DNA of 64,000 nucleotides from Aldrovandia affinis (taxonomy: Eukaryota > Chordata > Actinopteri > Notacanthiformes > Halosauridae), in contig JAINUG010000014.1 of assembly GCA_029706075.1 (NCBI GenBank), positions 1,322,501 through 1,386,500 on the forward strand, in the 5' to 3' direction. The position numbers and the translations under genes were made by a program. The stretch's first letter is position 1, and each line of letters starts with the position of its first letter. Below the pieces are notes generated by a model. The model was not told where the DNA came from and ran no database searches. It saw only the letters and a program-made list of their open reading frames with translations. Positions 28,936 through 41,473 of this stretch are shown one piece after another.

Positions 28936-31900
28936 ATGAAACCGCATTGTTATTTTAAGAAAAATATTTTTTTGTCTTTCGTGTCCCAGGGGTACCATTC
29001 TGTGACGCTTCCCTTCCGTGTCATGTGTCAAACAATTATCAAGTTGCACCACCCCCAATCACCTCCATTGATCAATTATAATTGGCACTAATTAAGCACA
29101 GATGATGACTGACATTCCACACTGTCATGTGCTGAATCTCAGACATGCGGCAGAATTCCATGTAAGATGTAACACCAGGTGATTTCATATTTTGTCTTTA
29201 AGGAGGGAACCTAATTGAAATCACCTGGTGTAGAGCATTGGTTACAACAGAAACCTATCGATGGAATGATTTCACCCTGATTTAAATGAATATTTTGTCT
29301 TTAGTACGCACGCTATCATTTCACCTATTTATGTGGCCTCACAGGGTTTAAGGGTTTGCGACTCGTGATCATAACTGAATCGTTATTACCCTATGGAGCA
29401 GCTTAAGACCAACAAGATTGAGCCTGTCTCCTCTCCTGCCCCTGAGTCTGCTCTTAGCTTTGCTGGTACCTCATCTTCCTACATTTATACGTGTAATACA
29501 CTTTATACAAAACAACAGGTGGTTTGAAAGTGGTCTGAAACGATATGAGGCAGACACACTGTGAACGCAGCTCACACTGAATCAACACATTTTATGAACA
29601 ACATGCCTAGAATTACTTTCCAAAATATTACGCACTAGCACCACAATGTGGGCATTGCAAGTTAAATGAACTGAATTTGGAAGCAAACCTTTAATTATAT
29701 CTTGGTATGCTTTTAACATGCTGTATGAAAATGTATCTTTTGAGTTTTAATAGAATCGAATCCTCCTTTTTTGTATTTTCCCAGTGTTTGCAGAGCACTC
29801 TATCAAATAGGCGGGTTTGGAAGCAATGGGGTTCATTTTAATAATCCCTCCCTCTCCAACTCAGCTGGTGTGGCGAGTGTTCTGGTGTGAAATGGATGCC
29901 ATTCAACATCAAGGTGGGTGCTACATAATGGTGGTAGCTAATGTGTATTGCCCCATTTCACTGTAAAGAAGTTCTATAAGGCCCGATGTTAATCTAATCT
30001 GATCTATTGAATGTATTGTTTTTTTAGGAATGTCAGGACGTGTGCAATAATGTAGAATATGGCCCAGGAGGAGAGCAAGCAGAACTTCACCTGAATGCCA
30101 CACGGTTGCGGGGGTCTCGCTCTGGCGGCGTTATTCGCACAATTGCACAATATTGAAATATTAGGAATCGGTGCTAATTATGAATTTTGTCAGACAGCCT
30201 TCTGCTTGAATAAATCGCTCCGGATCAAGGCATTCATACAACCAACTGAGCAATTTTATGTAGCGCAATCAGTATTGTTGTTGTTGTTGCAGTCTAAAAA
30301 GGCGGTTCGTAATTAATCAGCACATCAAGCGTAGTAAGTGCTGATGTTGAGAATGTTGAGCCTGCTGGATCCATTGCAGTGTATAACATAGATACAATAC
30401 ACATGACACACAAAGAGGTGTGGACTCACCCCAGCATTTTAATACTGATTGTTTCAGTCAAGTTTCAGGAGTTTTAACATGTAGGGCCTTGAGAGAACAT
30501 TGCAATTTAGTTTGTAAGTTTTCTTTTGTAGTTTTCTTTTGTGATCAATTATCATTATTTTGGATTATGTTCTGTCATGGCACGATCCACTATTTTTATG
30601 AAAAATACCAGACGACAATATTGACTTGTGAATATATTGACCTGTCCAGGGTGTATTCCTGCCTCTGCCCCAATGCACTATTGTAACAGTTAAATGAGAA
30701 GACTATTGCAGTTAAAGGGACATTAGCATTGAAATATATTAATTTAAAAGGAAGTCCATTTCAAGTTAAGCGATCTGAACCTGTCAACAGGGCACAGGTA
30801 GAAATCTCATGATGATACAAGAAGTGCATGTGTTAATGTGCTGGGAATTGTTGTGTAATCCTCGACACATACTGATCGATTCACTCTAGATTGTATATAA
30901 TTACAAGCTAAAATCGGTCTTCTCGTTACACTGGCACAAGACATTTAATTTAGCTGCGTTCAGCAATGTCAAAGCCTTTTGCTCTGTGCAATACTCAGAT
31001 TGTCCACATGATGCCAGTGTGCAGCAGCGGAACATGTGCACAAAGGTATATTAAAATATCACCTGTATATGATTAATGCCGTCAGCTTTGAAGGGAATTG
31101 GACCGGATAGCTTTTTACGCCACAGTCGGCAATTAATTGACACCCATAAACACAGAGGGCTTCCATTTGTGCTATATAGGCCTACACTTCCTGTCACTCT
31201 TTTCTTTGCACTCACAGACAGCAGTGTGCGGAGCGTTTGTCACACCCCGATCACACTCACGCGCACACACCCTCAGAAAAGATGCGTCTCAAAAGGAATA
31301 TGAGTTCTAAAAAAGGGATCCGTCTGCGGCGATGTCTTTCACAGGACTCATCCAAGCGAGTGCGGTTCTGATCCCGCGCGGGGAGGACGCGTCCCCAATT
31401 CGGGTCTCGAGCGAGTGTCAGAGACGGTAGCCTGTGCGGTGCGTGTGTGCATACGCGCGTGTGTGTAATCGCTGATGGATGGCAGTCGCTGAAAAAACCT
31501 TTTCTGTCCCCCGACAATGGGCCCTCTTGTAATTTTCACCCTAAATGCCCTAAGATTTATGAGCGCTCTACATCGCTGTATCCTCCATCCCGACAGGCGA
31601 GTAGCCTACAGAGGGTTGCGGCAGCGCACACAAAGGAGCGCCTATGTACGACCTCCAAAAACACATCTGTTTAAAATATACTCTGGTTATGACTGGGTCC
31701 TCCTGATGTGCGGCATGTTTCCGATCCCAGCGACCTAAAAAAACCGAACCAACTTATGTCATTCGTGCCAAACATGATTGAGCGGTAGCACTTTTTTCGG
31801 ATGCTGATTAAAAACAGAGCGGGGTTAACGTAGGTCTACGTTCACTTTGCAGTACTAAATGTCAGGAAACAGATAGAAGGCGACCTGGAAGGAGAGATTA

Positions 31901-32560
31901 TAGTTGTAGATACAACATCCTGTGTACATTTAGGGCGCCGTACCCCTGCATCCCTGCCGTGCTGATAGGATACACAATCCTTTTTTCCTTTTTTTGCAGT
32001 TTAAAAAAAGCAGCCTCGAGGGATCTGGCCTTTAACAATTTTCGCTGGGTTCTATTTTCTCTAAAACCCTATTGTGTAGTGTTAATGGAAGGCCAGTTCC
32101 ATTACATTTTAAGAAACTCGCTGGGGGTCCTTTTTACATGCGGCACGCTGCTCCTCGGTGTGCCAAAGAGCTCGCTGAGGGCTTGCACTCTGACGTTGCT
32201 CCGGAGGGATTCAAGGAAATGGCCAACGACACGTGCGCGCCCGTCTGGAGATTCTGGACGGAGATAGAAAACCATTTACGAACCACGTCACGTCTATAAG
32301 AAAGAGGCATTGGTACTCCACACAAGAACCACATTGTAAGACGGGTTTTGAACTTTCCGGCAGTTAAACCATTAATCCTGAATTTTAATGGGTTTAAAAA
32401 AGCCCCCCAAATGACTTATTTATCTAATGAGACGTGTATCCTACAGCTAGCCTGCTGAATGGAAAAAATGCATTTAGCTGGCATGATTTGAGTGCACTCA
32501 TCTGTCCCCCCCTCCCACACACACATCAATGCCCCCCCAAAACTTTGTCTGGCCCCCCGA
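28936..32560. other. Intergenic, no genes seen
   Basis: AT-rich overall. It holds a 16-bp perfect inverted repeat at 29172-29231 and a locally CG-richer patch at about 31200-31480 with a CACGCGCACAC microsatellite-like stretch. Open frames of 60-100 codons occur but none resembles a known protein or has convincing splice context. Confidence 0.6.
29172..29231. repeat. Short perfect inverted repeat
   Basis: Arms ACACCAGGTGATTTCA (29172-29187) and its exact complement (29216-29231) with a 28-base loop. Each arm contains the E-box CAGGTG. It may be a MITE remnant or a paired binding site. Confidence 0.75.
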
Positions 32561-32975
32561 TTAAACATACTGGAGCCTGTTGGTACTGAGTGATCATATT
32601 CACCCCATGTTAAAGCATTTATTTCCTGCAGAGAGGGGTGTCTTTCAAGATGACAATGCTCCCATCCCCAGAGCACAAGTTGCCATGCAATAATGATTTG
32701 AGGAGCATGACACTGACTTCATCCATATTGTAAGTCCTGATCTTCTCAGTCACCAGATCTGGACCCAATTGAGCATTTATTGGATATTCCGGAAAGACAT
32801 CTAAGACAGCATTTTCCACTTCCATCAACTAAGCGTAAGTTGATAGATTTTCTCATGGAAAAATGCTGTCATATTCCTCCTGCAGAATTCCAGACACTGG
32901 CAGACTCTATGCTATAGTGCATATGGTCACACATGGTGGTCCAACATCATATTAAGTGACTTTATATTAGATTTA
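32560..32975 (+). pseudogene. Tc1/mariner transposase C-terminal remnant
   Basis: From 32750 to 32918 the plus strand reads PDLDPIEHLLDIPERHLRQH and on through FLMEKCCHIPPAEFQTLADS, the conserved C terminus of fish Tc1-like transposases including the third catalytic residue (E of PIEH). Upstream, GTGTCTTTCAAGATGACAAT keeps the FQDDNAP block in another frame, with stops and shifts between. Only the last third of the gene remains. Confidence 0.8.
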
Positions 32976-35432
32976 AAACATTTTTGTTCAATACCTGTAT
33001 GATGACTATAGGAAATGACAACCAATGACATAGTTCATCAATGCACAATATAGGCTATTCAATGTACAAAATTTAATGACTGCTTCTTTTGAAGTATTTT
33101 TTTACATTGTTTGTGATAAACATTGGCCTTGTTTCACTGGATAATGCCCCAATGTATTCAGGTTGTTAATGGAAATGTTAATCGGCATGCTTTAAGCTGC
33201 TCCTTTGCAGTAGAACAATGTATTCCAGTAACTAGCAGATAGCTCTCTTGTCAAAGGGGCCTGAGTTGGATTTCCATATTAAAACTTGGCTGGCTTATTG
33301 GTCATGGGCTCCCCCTAAGGGGAGACTGAGGGCCCTGTATCATTGCCAATGCCAGAATGCCAGAAAAATCAGCATCATTCTCATCAAAATCATTCTCTGC
33401 ATGATGTAGAGGGGAATATGACTGTTCTCAGTGCTGCAGATAAAGACCTATTTGGTTTGTGGCCGTGTTGCCAGGGGTTCATTCCTCTGAGAACGGGGGA
33501 CATCAGGGAGTGAGGCATCTCTAACTGGAAATTCCAATCAGGCCTTGGTTTTTTTTTTGAAAATACAGTCAACAATCAATTGAGTATTTAATTACAGCCG
33601 CGTGATTGGCTTGGATCGCAGAGTAATTAGACTCATTGCGCTGCGACCCTCACAGTTCTCCTCGCGCTTTATCGCAGCACAAGATCATTGTTGAGAAGTG
33701 ATTGTGGAATGGGGCTTCGATAGAGTTTTGGCACTCGCTCGCACATGTCAGCGATTGACAGCACTGAGAGAGGTGACTCTTGGTGGAAGGAAACCGCAAG
33801 AAGTGCTGTGTTTGAAAGGACACATGTGCAGAACATTTTTCAGAAAGGTTCTGAAATGTGACAGAAATAAAACTACACTGGTCAGTTTTTGTTGTTGTTT
33901 GGGGGTGGGGGGTTTGGCTATGAAAGGAGGAAGCAGTTTGATTTTTTTGGCTGTGAGAGGAGAAGCAGTCCTAGAATCAGCAGTGTCTCTCACTCTCTCA
34001 CTAACTGAATCACTGACCGGAATGGCTGGAAAAGGGCAGTGTCCTCTCAGTACCTGCTATTACTCAGATAGACACACCACCACATACACAGGCCCAGGGT
34101 CTTGTCAGAAATGTAGGAAAGTCAATATGCCTGATGGAAACAACTATTTTACCTTTCAAGGCTGTTGAAATGACCCATGCATCTATTCCTCTCCCTCTCT
34201 CTCTCTCTCTCTCTCTCTGTATGGTACTAAATTTCCCAGAACGGAAGGCAGGCCTCAACACTTTATTGAACATGCATAAAAGAACAGGAAATATTGCTGG
34301 CCATGGATCATAATTCTTCTGCAAATGCCAAAGCTGCTCTATGGGGCTGAGTGGTTGATCTGTCAGGGGAAGGTTGGACAGACCTCTGTGAAGAATGAAG
34401 AATGCCCCCCATAGTTTCTGTGCGTTAGTTCTGCGTAGGCAGGAGAACCAAGTCCATCCCCGGTGAGACAGTCTAGCATGGCTGAGGGGGGTCGCAGGTG
34501 TGACTTCCTGGATCCAGATACCGGCCCTTTGAAAGTTGGTGCTGATGATCAATTCTCTTTTTGTTTTGGTTTCAGTAGTTTTCCAACCCTAAAATGACTG
34601 GCAGAGGGTTCTCAGAGAATGTCCGATCGAAAGTCCGTAAGAATATGTTCCAGAACTAAAAAGGTTTGGAACCCATTATTTTAAAAATTTATATATATAT
34701 CTTTTTTTTTTTTCCTGGGGAGAAATGCCGCTGTCAAAGAAACCTAGATTGTTAATGGATCTTTTCATCATGGAAGTGGCAAGAAACCAAAAAAAAGAGA
34801 GAGAAAGACAGTAAATGGGTAAAATGAGAAATAGAAGTGACAAGCCGCGATTATATGATATATATTCATATAATACGATTATACGTGAGATGATTCATCC
34901 CTTCTCAGGAGATTGACTGGCCCAGCAGCTTCCTGACTTCTCGACAGGTACTGGGACGGGACCAAGAGAAACACAGCCCGCCTCCCCGAACGTGTGAAAC
35001 GCCGCCGGGACAGAGGGCCAAGCACAGACAGATATATGGCTTTCCCAGAATGCATCTCTTCTGGGATTAAATCTCCACACTCATGCTTCACTTCACCGGT
35101 GGGCCGTTTATACATAGGCAGCAGCCAGGAAGGCTCTCAAAAATGACCTCAGCTTCAGTCAGTGCTTTAGCCAATAGGCTGGAACTGATACTTTGCAAAG
35201 CAGCGTGGGTACATTTTAAAGACAATGGGACAATACATGTCGGGCCCTGTTTACAATGGTCCACTGTTTGAGTCATTAGCAAGTCTTGTTGAAGTGTATC
35301 AGTACCTCTTCTTTATCAAAGTTAATTTTATTAACCATTAGCTTTCTTACAGTAATCACCATCTCATAAATGACATAGGCATAGCCACCAGACATTGAGT
35401 AACTTGTCCTGTCTGTTTGAGAGGGTTGAATG
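32976..35432. other. Intergenic, no genes seen
   Basis: Contains a (CT)n run at 34191-34219 and poly(T)-rich spots. A minus-strand frame at 34064-34552 includes LSPIEQLW, which faintly recalls a transposase, but nothing around it supports that. Confidence 0.55.
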
Positions 35433-35440
35433 CTCTAGGA

Positions 35441-35753
35441 CACTGGTTCTCAACCTTTTTGTGCTCTTGAATGTACCCCTCTAGGCCTATATATACAGGC
35501 CATATATTTAAGCAGCCAACACAGATATTTAGATTTTTAAAAAACCATTTTATTAAGATTCACCATTAATAATTACAAAGATATTTTGGCGTTGTCTTAA
35601 TTTTGATGGCCTTATATAGAATATTATTTCAACATTCATTATTCTTTTTTATTTTATTTATTTATTTATTTATTTAGCAAAATACAATTAATTTATATTT
35701 ATTTTGAGGTTCAAAAAACATTTCAAGTTCAATTGACTGGTTGAGAAACAATG
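35441..35753. mobile_element. hAT-type non-autonomous element with 8-bp target duplication
   Basis: Ends CACTGGTTCTCAACC and GGTTGAGAAACAATG form a 13-of-15 terminal inverted repeat. CTCTAGGA stands directly on both sides (35433-35440 and 35754-35761), a perfect 8-bp target duplication as made by hAT transposases. The 313-bp interior is AT-rich, includes a TTTA/TTTAT array at 35650-35680, and codes for nothing. Confidence 0.8.
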
Positions 35754-36696
35754 CTCTAGGACAGGCCTATATTTCAGGACAGGTAGGCTGCAGCAATTAA
35801 TGCTGTTTCAGTTCAATTGACTGGTTGAGAAATGGGACTTTAATATGTTGCCGTACAATCTAGTGAATGCAGTGTGAAACATTGATAGCTGCTGATGTTT
35901 CTACGGTATTGTGTCTCTTTAGTTATTCATGGGTCTGCAGTGATGATGTGTGGAATGTGTGTGGAAGGATTTTGTTGCTTGGTAATAAAGTAGAGACAGA
36001 AGAATATTCCGGAGGCTTTATTAAAGAGTCATTTTTATTGTTATATCAGTTCTATGATAAAGATGTCTGCCTGTCACACAGTGAACAATTATATAGGTTT
36101 TAGACAGGGTACTGCAAGGTTTGCTTAATTTATTTTAAAATTGTTCCCAATTTGTCAGTGTGGATATATTACTTTAATATTTATACTGTTTTGGACTTCT
36201 TAATAGCACGAAAACCGCTCATTTACTGCTGGAAATACTATCCTGAAATTGGATAGGCAAGTCATTTCCTTGTTTATTTCGCTTTTTTCCCCACTTGTCT
36301 GGCATGTTTAGCTCAAAAGTGAGTTTTTTTTTCAGTGGCAATTTTGGCTTCCCAACCAACCCCCCTCCCCGACAGTGCGGATGATCTCACCCGTTTCGGC
36401 AGCGCGCTGTGCCAGAGACCGCTGACGGCGCCTCAGAAAGAGTGCAATGATCGGGGCGGTCATTTAAGTGCATGGCTCAGCCGTTTTCATGGGAAGGAGA
36501 TGCGTATCCGTAAAGCTTTTACACTGCAGAATGCTCACGCTTCCATATGAATGTGTTCCATGCTCCTTCATGCGCTTCCATACATTCCAGTTAATTAGGT
36601 GAATGAAATGGTTCTTTTCCACATTCCTTCCCCCGCTGTTGATCCAGACAAATTCTTATTAATTTACTTTACTGCTGCCTTTTTACTATGCCCTAG

Positions 36697-36796
36697 AATG
36701 GTGTTCCCTCCAACAGCATTTCAGACGCTTGTAGTATGTCTGCCAAGGCGCAGTGAAGCTGTTCTGGAGGCTTGTGGTGGCCCAGCGCCCTATTAA
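36697..36796 (+). pseudogene. Tc1-like transposase C-terminal scrap
   Basis: Reads VFPPTAFQTLVVCLPRRSEA and then VLEACGGPAPY followed by a stop, the exact style of the Tc1-like C terminus (PPxxFQTLVxSxPRRxxAVxxAxGGPTPY). About 30 codons, with no recognisable transposase upstream. Confidence 0.7.
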
Positions 36797-39700
36797 GACA
36801 CTTCATGTTAATGCTTCCTTTATTTGGGTCTGTATATTATATTCATATAAAATGGGTACAAGTAGTAGTATTTTAACTATTGTAACGATTTGCATGGAAT
36901 TGCCCGCCTCAAGCTGATCGTAGTCAGGCACAGATGAAACATTGCTTCGGGCGCAGGTTCGATTACTGGGATCCCCTTACCTGTGGTGATCTCACTCTGA
37001 CGGTTGCCATGGCATTTGTGTCTGTGTCACGCTCTGGTTTCCTGTCGGCTGTGCTCAGGGAGCGGTCCGGATGCCCGTGAGGAAGCCTCTCGAATTTCTT
37101 TGGAGAAATTACACAAAGCAACCTTTTTATTTGGACTAAAGTAAACATTCACCCCCCCCCCCAGGTGCGTAAGCAGAGCTGATTTATTTCCACAGGTCGA
37201 GACGCACGCGTTACACCACATGCTCTCTCTCCCGTCGCTGGCTCACTCACCAGCCAGACCCTTGGTGCACGTTTCCGTGTTTTTTTGGGCGGGGGGCATA
37301 AGAGGAGCCATTCCGCTCCGTCTGTCCCACTGTTCTTTTCAGGTCCAGCGATGCGAGGAGCGGTGGCGGGCCGGGGCACTGTGAGGGCTCCGCGGGAGGC
37401 GCTAGGATGAGGAGCGCTACTGTGCCACGCTGGCCGGGCCTGTCTTACAGCTCATGGGAAACCTCGGAGGGGGCGTTTGGAACGGACGCGGCATTCTCTG
37501 CGGGTCGCTGGTGGTAATGCCAAAAAAGCAGCTCACCGCATGAAGCTGTGAGCCTGTTTTACCATCACGAGACGTGACAGAATCCCATGACCTTTGACCT
37601 CTGACTCACGCTCTCCTTTCCCCCCCATGCGTAGCCCCCTTCTCACTTTCTCCTTCCAGTGGAAAACATCATCTAAGAGACAGATTGATATCATATGTCA
37701 TGTCAGGATTGTGCCATTCTCAAGACTCTAATGGATGGATTTCAACTGTGAAATAAAATATATTCATGTTATATACATTATATATATCATAATATGATAT
37801 ATATATATCATATTCATATCAAAATATTCATACTATCTCTTAAGAGTCCTCTAAATTTCAACAGCTGCAGACTCCTTCCACAAAGGGTATCATAAAACAT
37901 GAGTGAGAAGTTGCTGAATTTGGCTTGGGAAGTGGAACTCCAGACGTTTTTTTCTGGACTTCTCTGAAGCACATGCATATTCCGTGGGCCTCATGTTCTA
38001 ACCCTACAAAACCGTCCCGTAGGATCTCATAACGATTGCACGAAATGACTGTTTACAGCAAAAGAAGGTTAAGCCCTCTATATATAAGACACCATGGTCA
38101 TTTGGTTTGTTTCTGTATAGTTATGTATATTCACTGTCACACACAGTTTAAGTTTCACATGCATTCTCACAGAGGCTATGCTAGATTATGGATAACTAAT
38201 ATTTTCCTTGGTTACCTTACCGCTACATAAGCATCCCCTGCCTACTCACCAGGTACCTGCAGCTTACAAATTGTCACCAGTAAGGTATCAATTGTATCCT
38301 TCAATCATTGATAGCTGACCTGAAGTATGCTGTGGCACGTAGTGTGGAAAATAGTCACCGGGTCGTGGGCGAGTATCAAATGAGTGTGTGCGTATGCATC
38401 CAGGTGTAGGTGGCCGGCGGTGAGGGGAGAGCTCACAGTTTAATTCCTGATTTTGAAAAAGAAGAAAAAAAGACCAGATGAAGCATGATAAAGAATCAGC
38501 AACACGCTCTCGCTGTCTCTCTCCCTCACACACACGTTTACTTCTTTCGGCTTTCCATTTCAACCGGAGGCGGACAAAAACAGTGTGACCCTGTGCGTGT
38601 GTGCGTGCGCGTGTCCTAATCTGCTCCCCTACGCGGATGAAGTGAAAGCGATGTGCGCTTGGTGGGCTTCTGGTGGGTTTCGCTGTCATCCATGTCAGTG
38701 ACCGCTAAATGTCTGAGTGGTAGAAATCGCGAGGGGATAAGCGAGTCATCGCCACACGCCGGGGATGGCTTTGATGTGGCCTGCGCTCAGAAGCGTTCTC
38801 CTGGACTGAGCTCACGTTCCTGTCCCACTCCAGACCCAGGTCCCGGCCCTGTGGTTCCCTCTGCGTGCGGTGGGTGTGCGCCGCCCCCCTAATCCAGAGC
38901 ATTAGTCAGACGCACACCCAATTATGAGAGCAGCGCCGTTCTCTTTGCCAGATTGAATCTGGTCGGGGCAGGCGGGGCGGAATTGACGGGGAGTATATTG
39001 AAAGCTACTGTTAGCAGTGCGTGCTCCACTTCCTTCCACATTTCGACAGCGGGCGCAATGATGTCACGCTGCTTCTTGGTGTTTGCCCATCTGTGTGAGG
39101 CCCACGCATTTTCTCACACAGGCTTTGACTGGAGCTGTCCGCCAGGGTGGTCTCCATTCACATTCTGCGCAGTGCTGTGGAAAACATAATCAGCTTGCAT
39201 GCTCCGGTGGAACCCCTTAATGTGGTCAAACCAGGTACCAAACCAGGTACGCCACTGCTCAGAGAACGTAAATATGTCTTTAGTGAAGAAAAACGCTCAA
39301 GCAGTTTCTCATTAACAGGGAGGCATGTATATAGCTTCACAGACAGGCAACGTGGTACTGTCTGTAGACCCAGGGAAAGTGTTTTGCACTAAACATGTAT
39401 GAACTAGTCTTGTTATGGGGGCCACTCAATGTGCACTTGGTATCTCCAATTCAACATTTTCCCTGAAATTACCACAAAAAAAATCTGTTACGTGTACACT
39501 GTACATTTTCTTTTTGAGGGTAAAGTACAGATTTTTTTCATCAGGATAGCAGGCAGCCTTAGGGGCTTTGAATAAATCTTGACTGCCTCTTTGCTCATGC
39601 CTCCACAGTACTGGAGCTAATTGGCCATTACCGTAAGTGTGCGATGACAAACCGCAGTGCTTTGGTGGAGGTGGGATGCAGTGGAGTATGAAGGCACTCA

Positions 39701-40619
39701 ACCCCCACCCCCCCAACTGTCCCCTCTCCCCATCTCCCCCACTCTCACACTACAGTTCCTCCACAGTATATTGTCATGGGCTATAACCTGCCTCAGGCAC
39801 CTTAATAATGAAGATCAGCTCCTTTGACTGGCTTCCACATCAGCTCCGTCACGAGAGCCTGTGTGTGTGTACTACGCGTACTGGGTTGTGAATGGGCCCA
39901 CACTGCAGGGGACCCTGTCTTTATCCTCTGGACCTGGGCCATTCAGAACTGAGCCTAGAGACCTGCATCCACCCATAGAACTGCTGGGGTCCAATGGGGA
40001 CTAACCAGACCCGCTGTGTTACTGAGAGCTTAGGGGAAGATGTAGAATGAACTGCGTATATTACTTGTTCTATGGCTATATCTATTGGCCAGTGTTAAAT
40101 TCAGTGTGTTCACAACAGTAATGTGGGAACTCTATACACCCATTGGTTATACCAATTTTATGGATGGGTGTGTATTTATATATTACCTATCATAAGTCTC
40201 AATGCATGACTACAAGTGCCTGCCCAATTCATCCTTAGCCTCTCAGATTGAAAGACCACCTCAAATGTTGAGCGATGGCGAATCTTGCAGTTAAAATCTA
40301 TGTGGAAATGCCAGCAACAGTTATGTTTAGAGGAGATTGTATACTCCTCACAACTCTTAAATGTCTTCAGCAAGAATAATTATTTTGACAGACTTCTGAG
40401 ATTATCATCAAAAGAGGATTTTAGAGTACAAAGAACCACACTTTTGTTGCTGTGCCATTGAAGGTTGTTAAAGTGAAACTTTTTTAAACAGTACGTTGTG
40501 GAGTTGTACAATTCTGGATGATTCATAATATTCAGTTTTAGCATCCTAATGAGTGAAGTGATTTCCTGGCTCTTGGATATGCAGTATACATTTTAAGAGG
40601 TTATGCTATTTTGTCTTCT

Positions 40620-41165
40620 TGTACATCTTACACTGTCAACTTCAAACTCATTCACAACCTTGATAAAGATGAGCAAAAAAGGCTGTCTAAAATACACAAT
40701 ACAGGTAATGAGATGGGAAAGTTGTATAACTTTCATAGTTATACAATTTCTTTGAAAAAGATTTTGCTTAACAAGTAGAACAAAAAGATATTTGTCACAA
40801 TTCACACATCTGATAATTATTTTATATAAAATAAATAAATAAAAAAATCTGCTTGAACATGTCATCTTCTATAGTGTTTTGAGATTAGTCAACATATTGG
40901 GGGGGATTTTTGACCATTCTTCCATACAACCCCATAACATCAAAAATGTTTTGACCACTTTTTGACCATATGCAACAGCATGGGTCTTAGTGTCGGAAAA
41001 AGGACGCTTATGTTGAAATATGGCACTATATTTTTCTTATGTTGAAATATGGCACTATATTTTTATGAGCATACAATGTCGCTCCTTACCTGTACTGTGT
41101 ATTTTATACAGTCTTTCTTGCAAATTTTTAATTAAAGGTGTGTATAAATTTGGAGTTGACTATAC
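40620..41165. repeat. Degenerate Tc1-type element remnant
   Basis: Shares TTCACAACCTTGATAAAGAT and GAGCAAAAAA near one end and TTACCTGTACTGTGTATTTT with ATACAG near the other with the copy at 53615-54640. Heavily decayed; no usable frame. It includes a tandem 32-bp duplication at about 40993-41057. Confidence 0.45.
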
Positions 41166-41473
41166 AGTATGTTGGAATTAAAAGAGACTGCAATGCCTAT
41201 CCTTTGCCACACGAGGGAGCTTGACTCAAGCTTTGAATAATTGGCTCCACCAGAGCTAGAGGTCTGTGCGTGTGAGATTGGTCAGCCAGAAGATCCAATA
41301 TTCACCATATTCCTGTTCTGAGAGCCAAATTAATTCCAGATGACGGCAATACCGCTCTGTCTGCGTTATACTGCCGGCTGTGTTCTTCAGAGAGAAGGAT
41401 AGAAGTTTGGTTAACTCTCCCCCATCCTTTACCATGGTAAAAATATGGTAAAATAGTAATGGTGTTAATCAAC

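Larger units (their letters stand above)
35762..41473. other. Intergenic, mostly unassigned
   Basis: Apart from the Tc1 scrap at 36697 and a Tc1-type remnant at 40620, there are an ATATAT palindromic patch at 37757-37815, a 12-C run at 37153 and CG-richer patches near 36350-36500, 37000-37450 and 38560-38900. No exon was recognised in any of them. Confidence 0.55.

Noticed and set aside
31959-32334. Frames on both strands around 32.1 kb as a coding exon
   Set aside because: Moderate length and CG content, but no recognisable motif and no consistent splice sites.
34064-34552. Minus-strand frame with LSPIEQLW as a transposase
   Set aside because: The short resemblance to the Tc1 PIEHLW motif stands alone; neighbouring residues do not fit.
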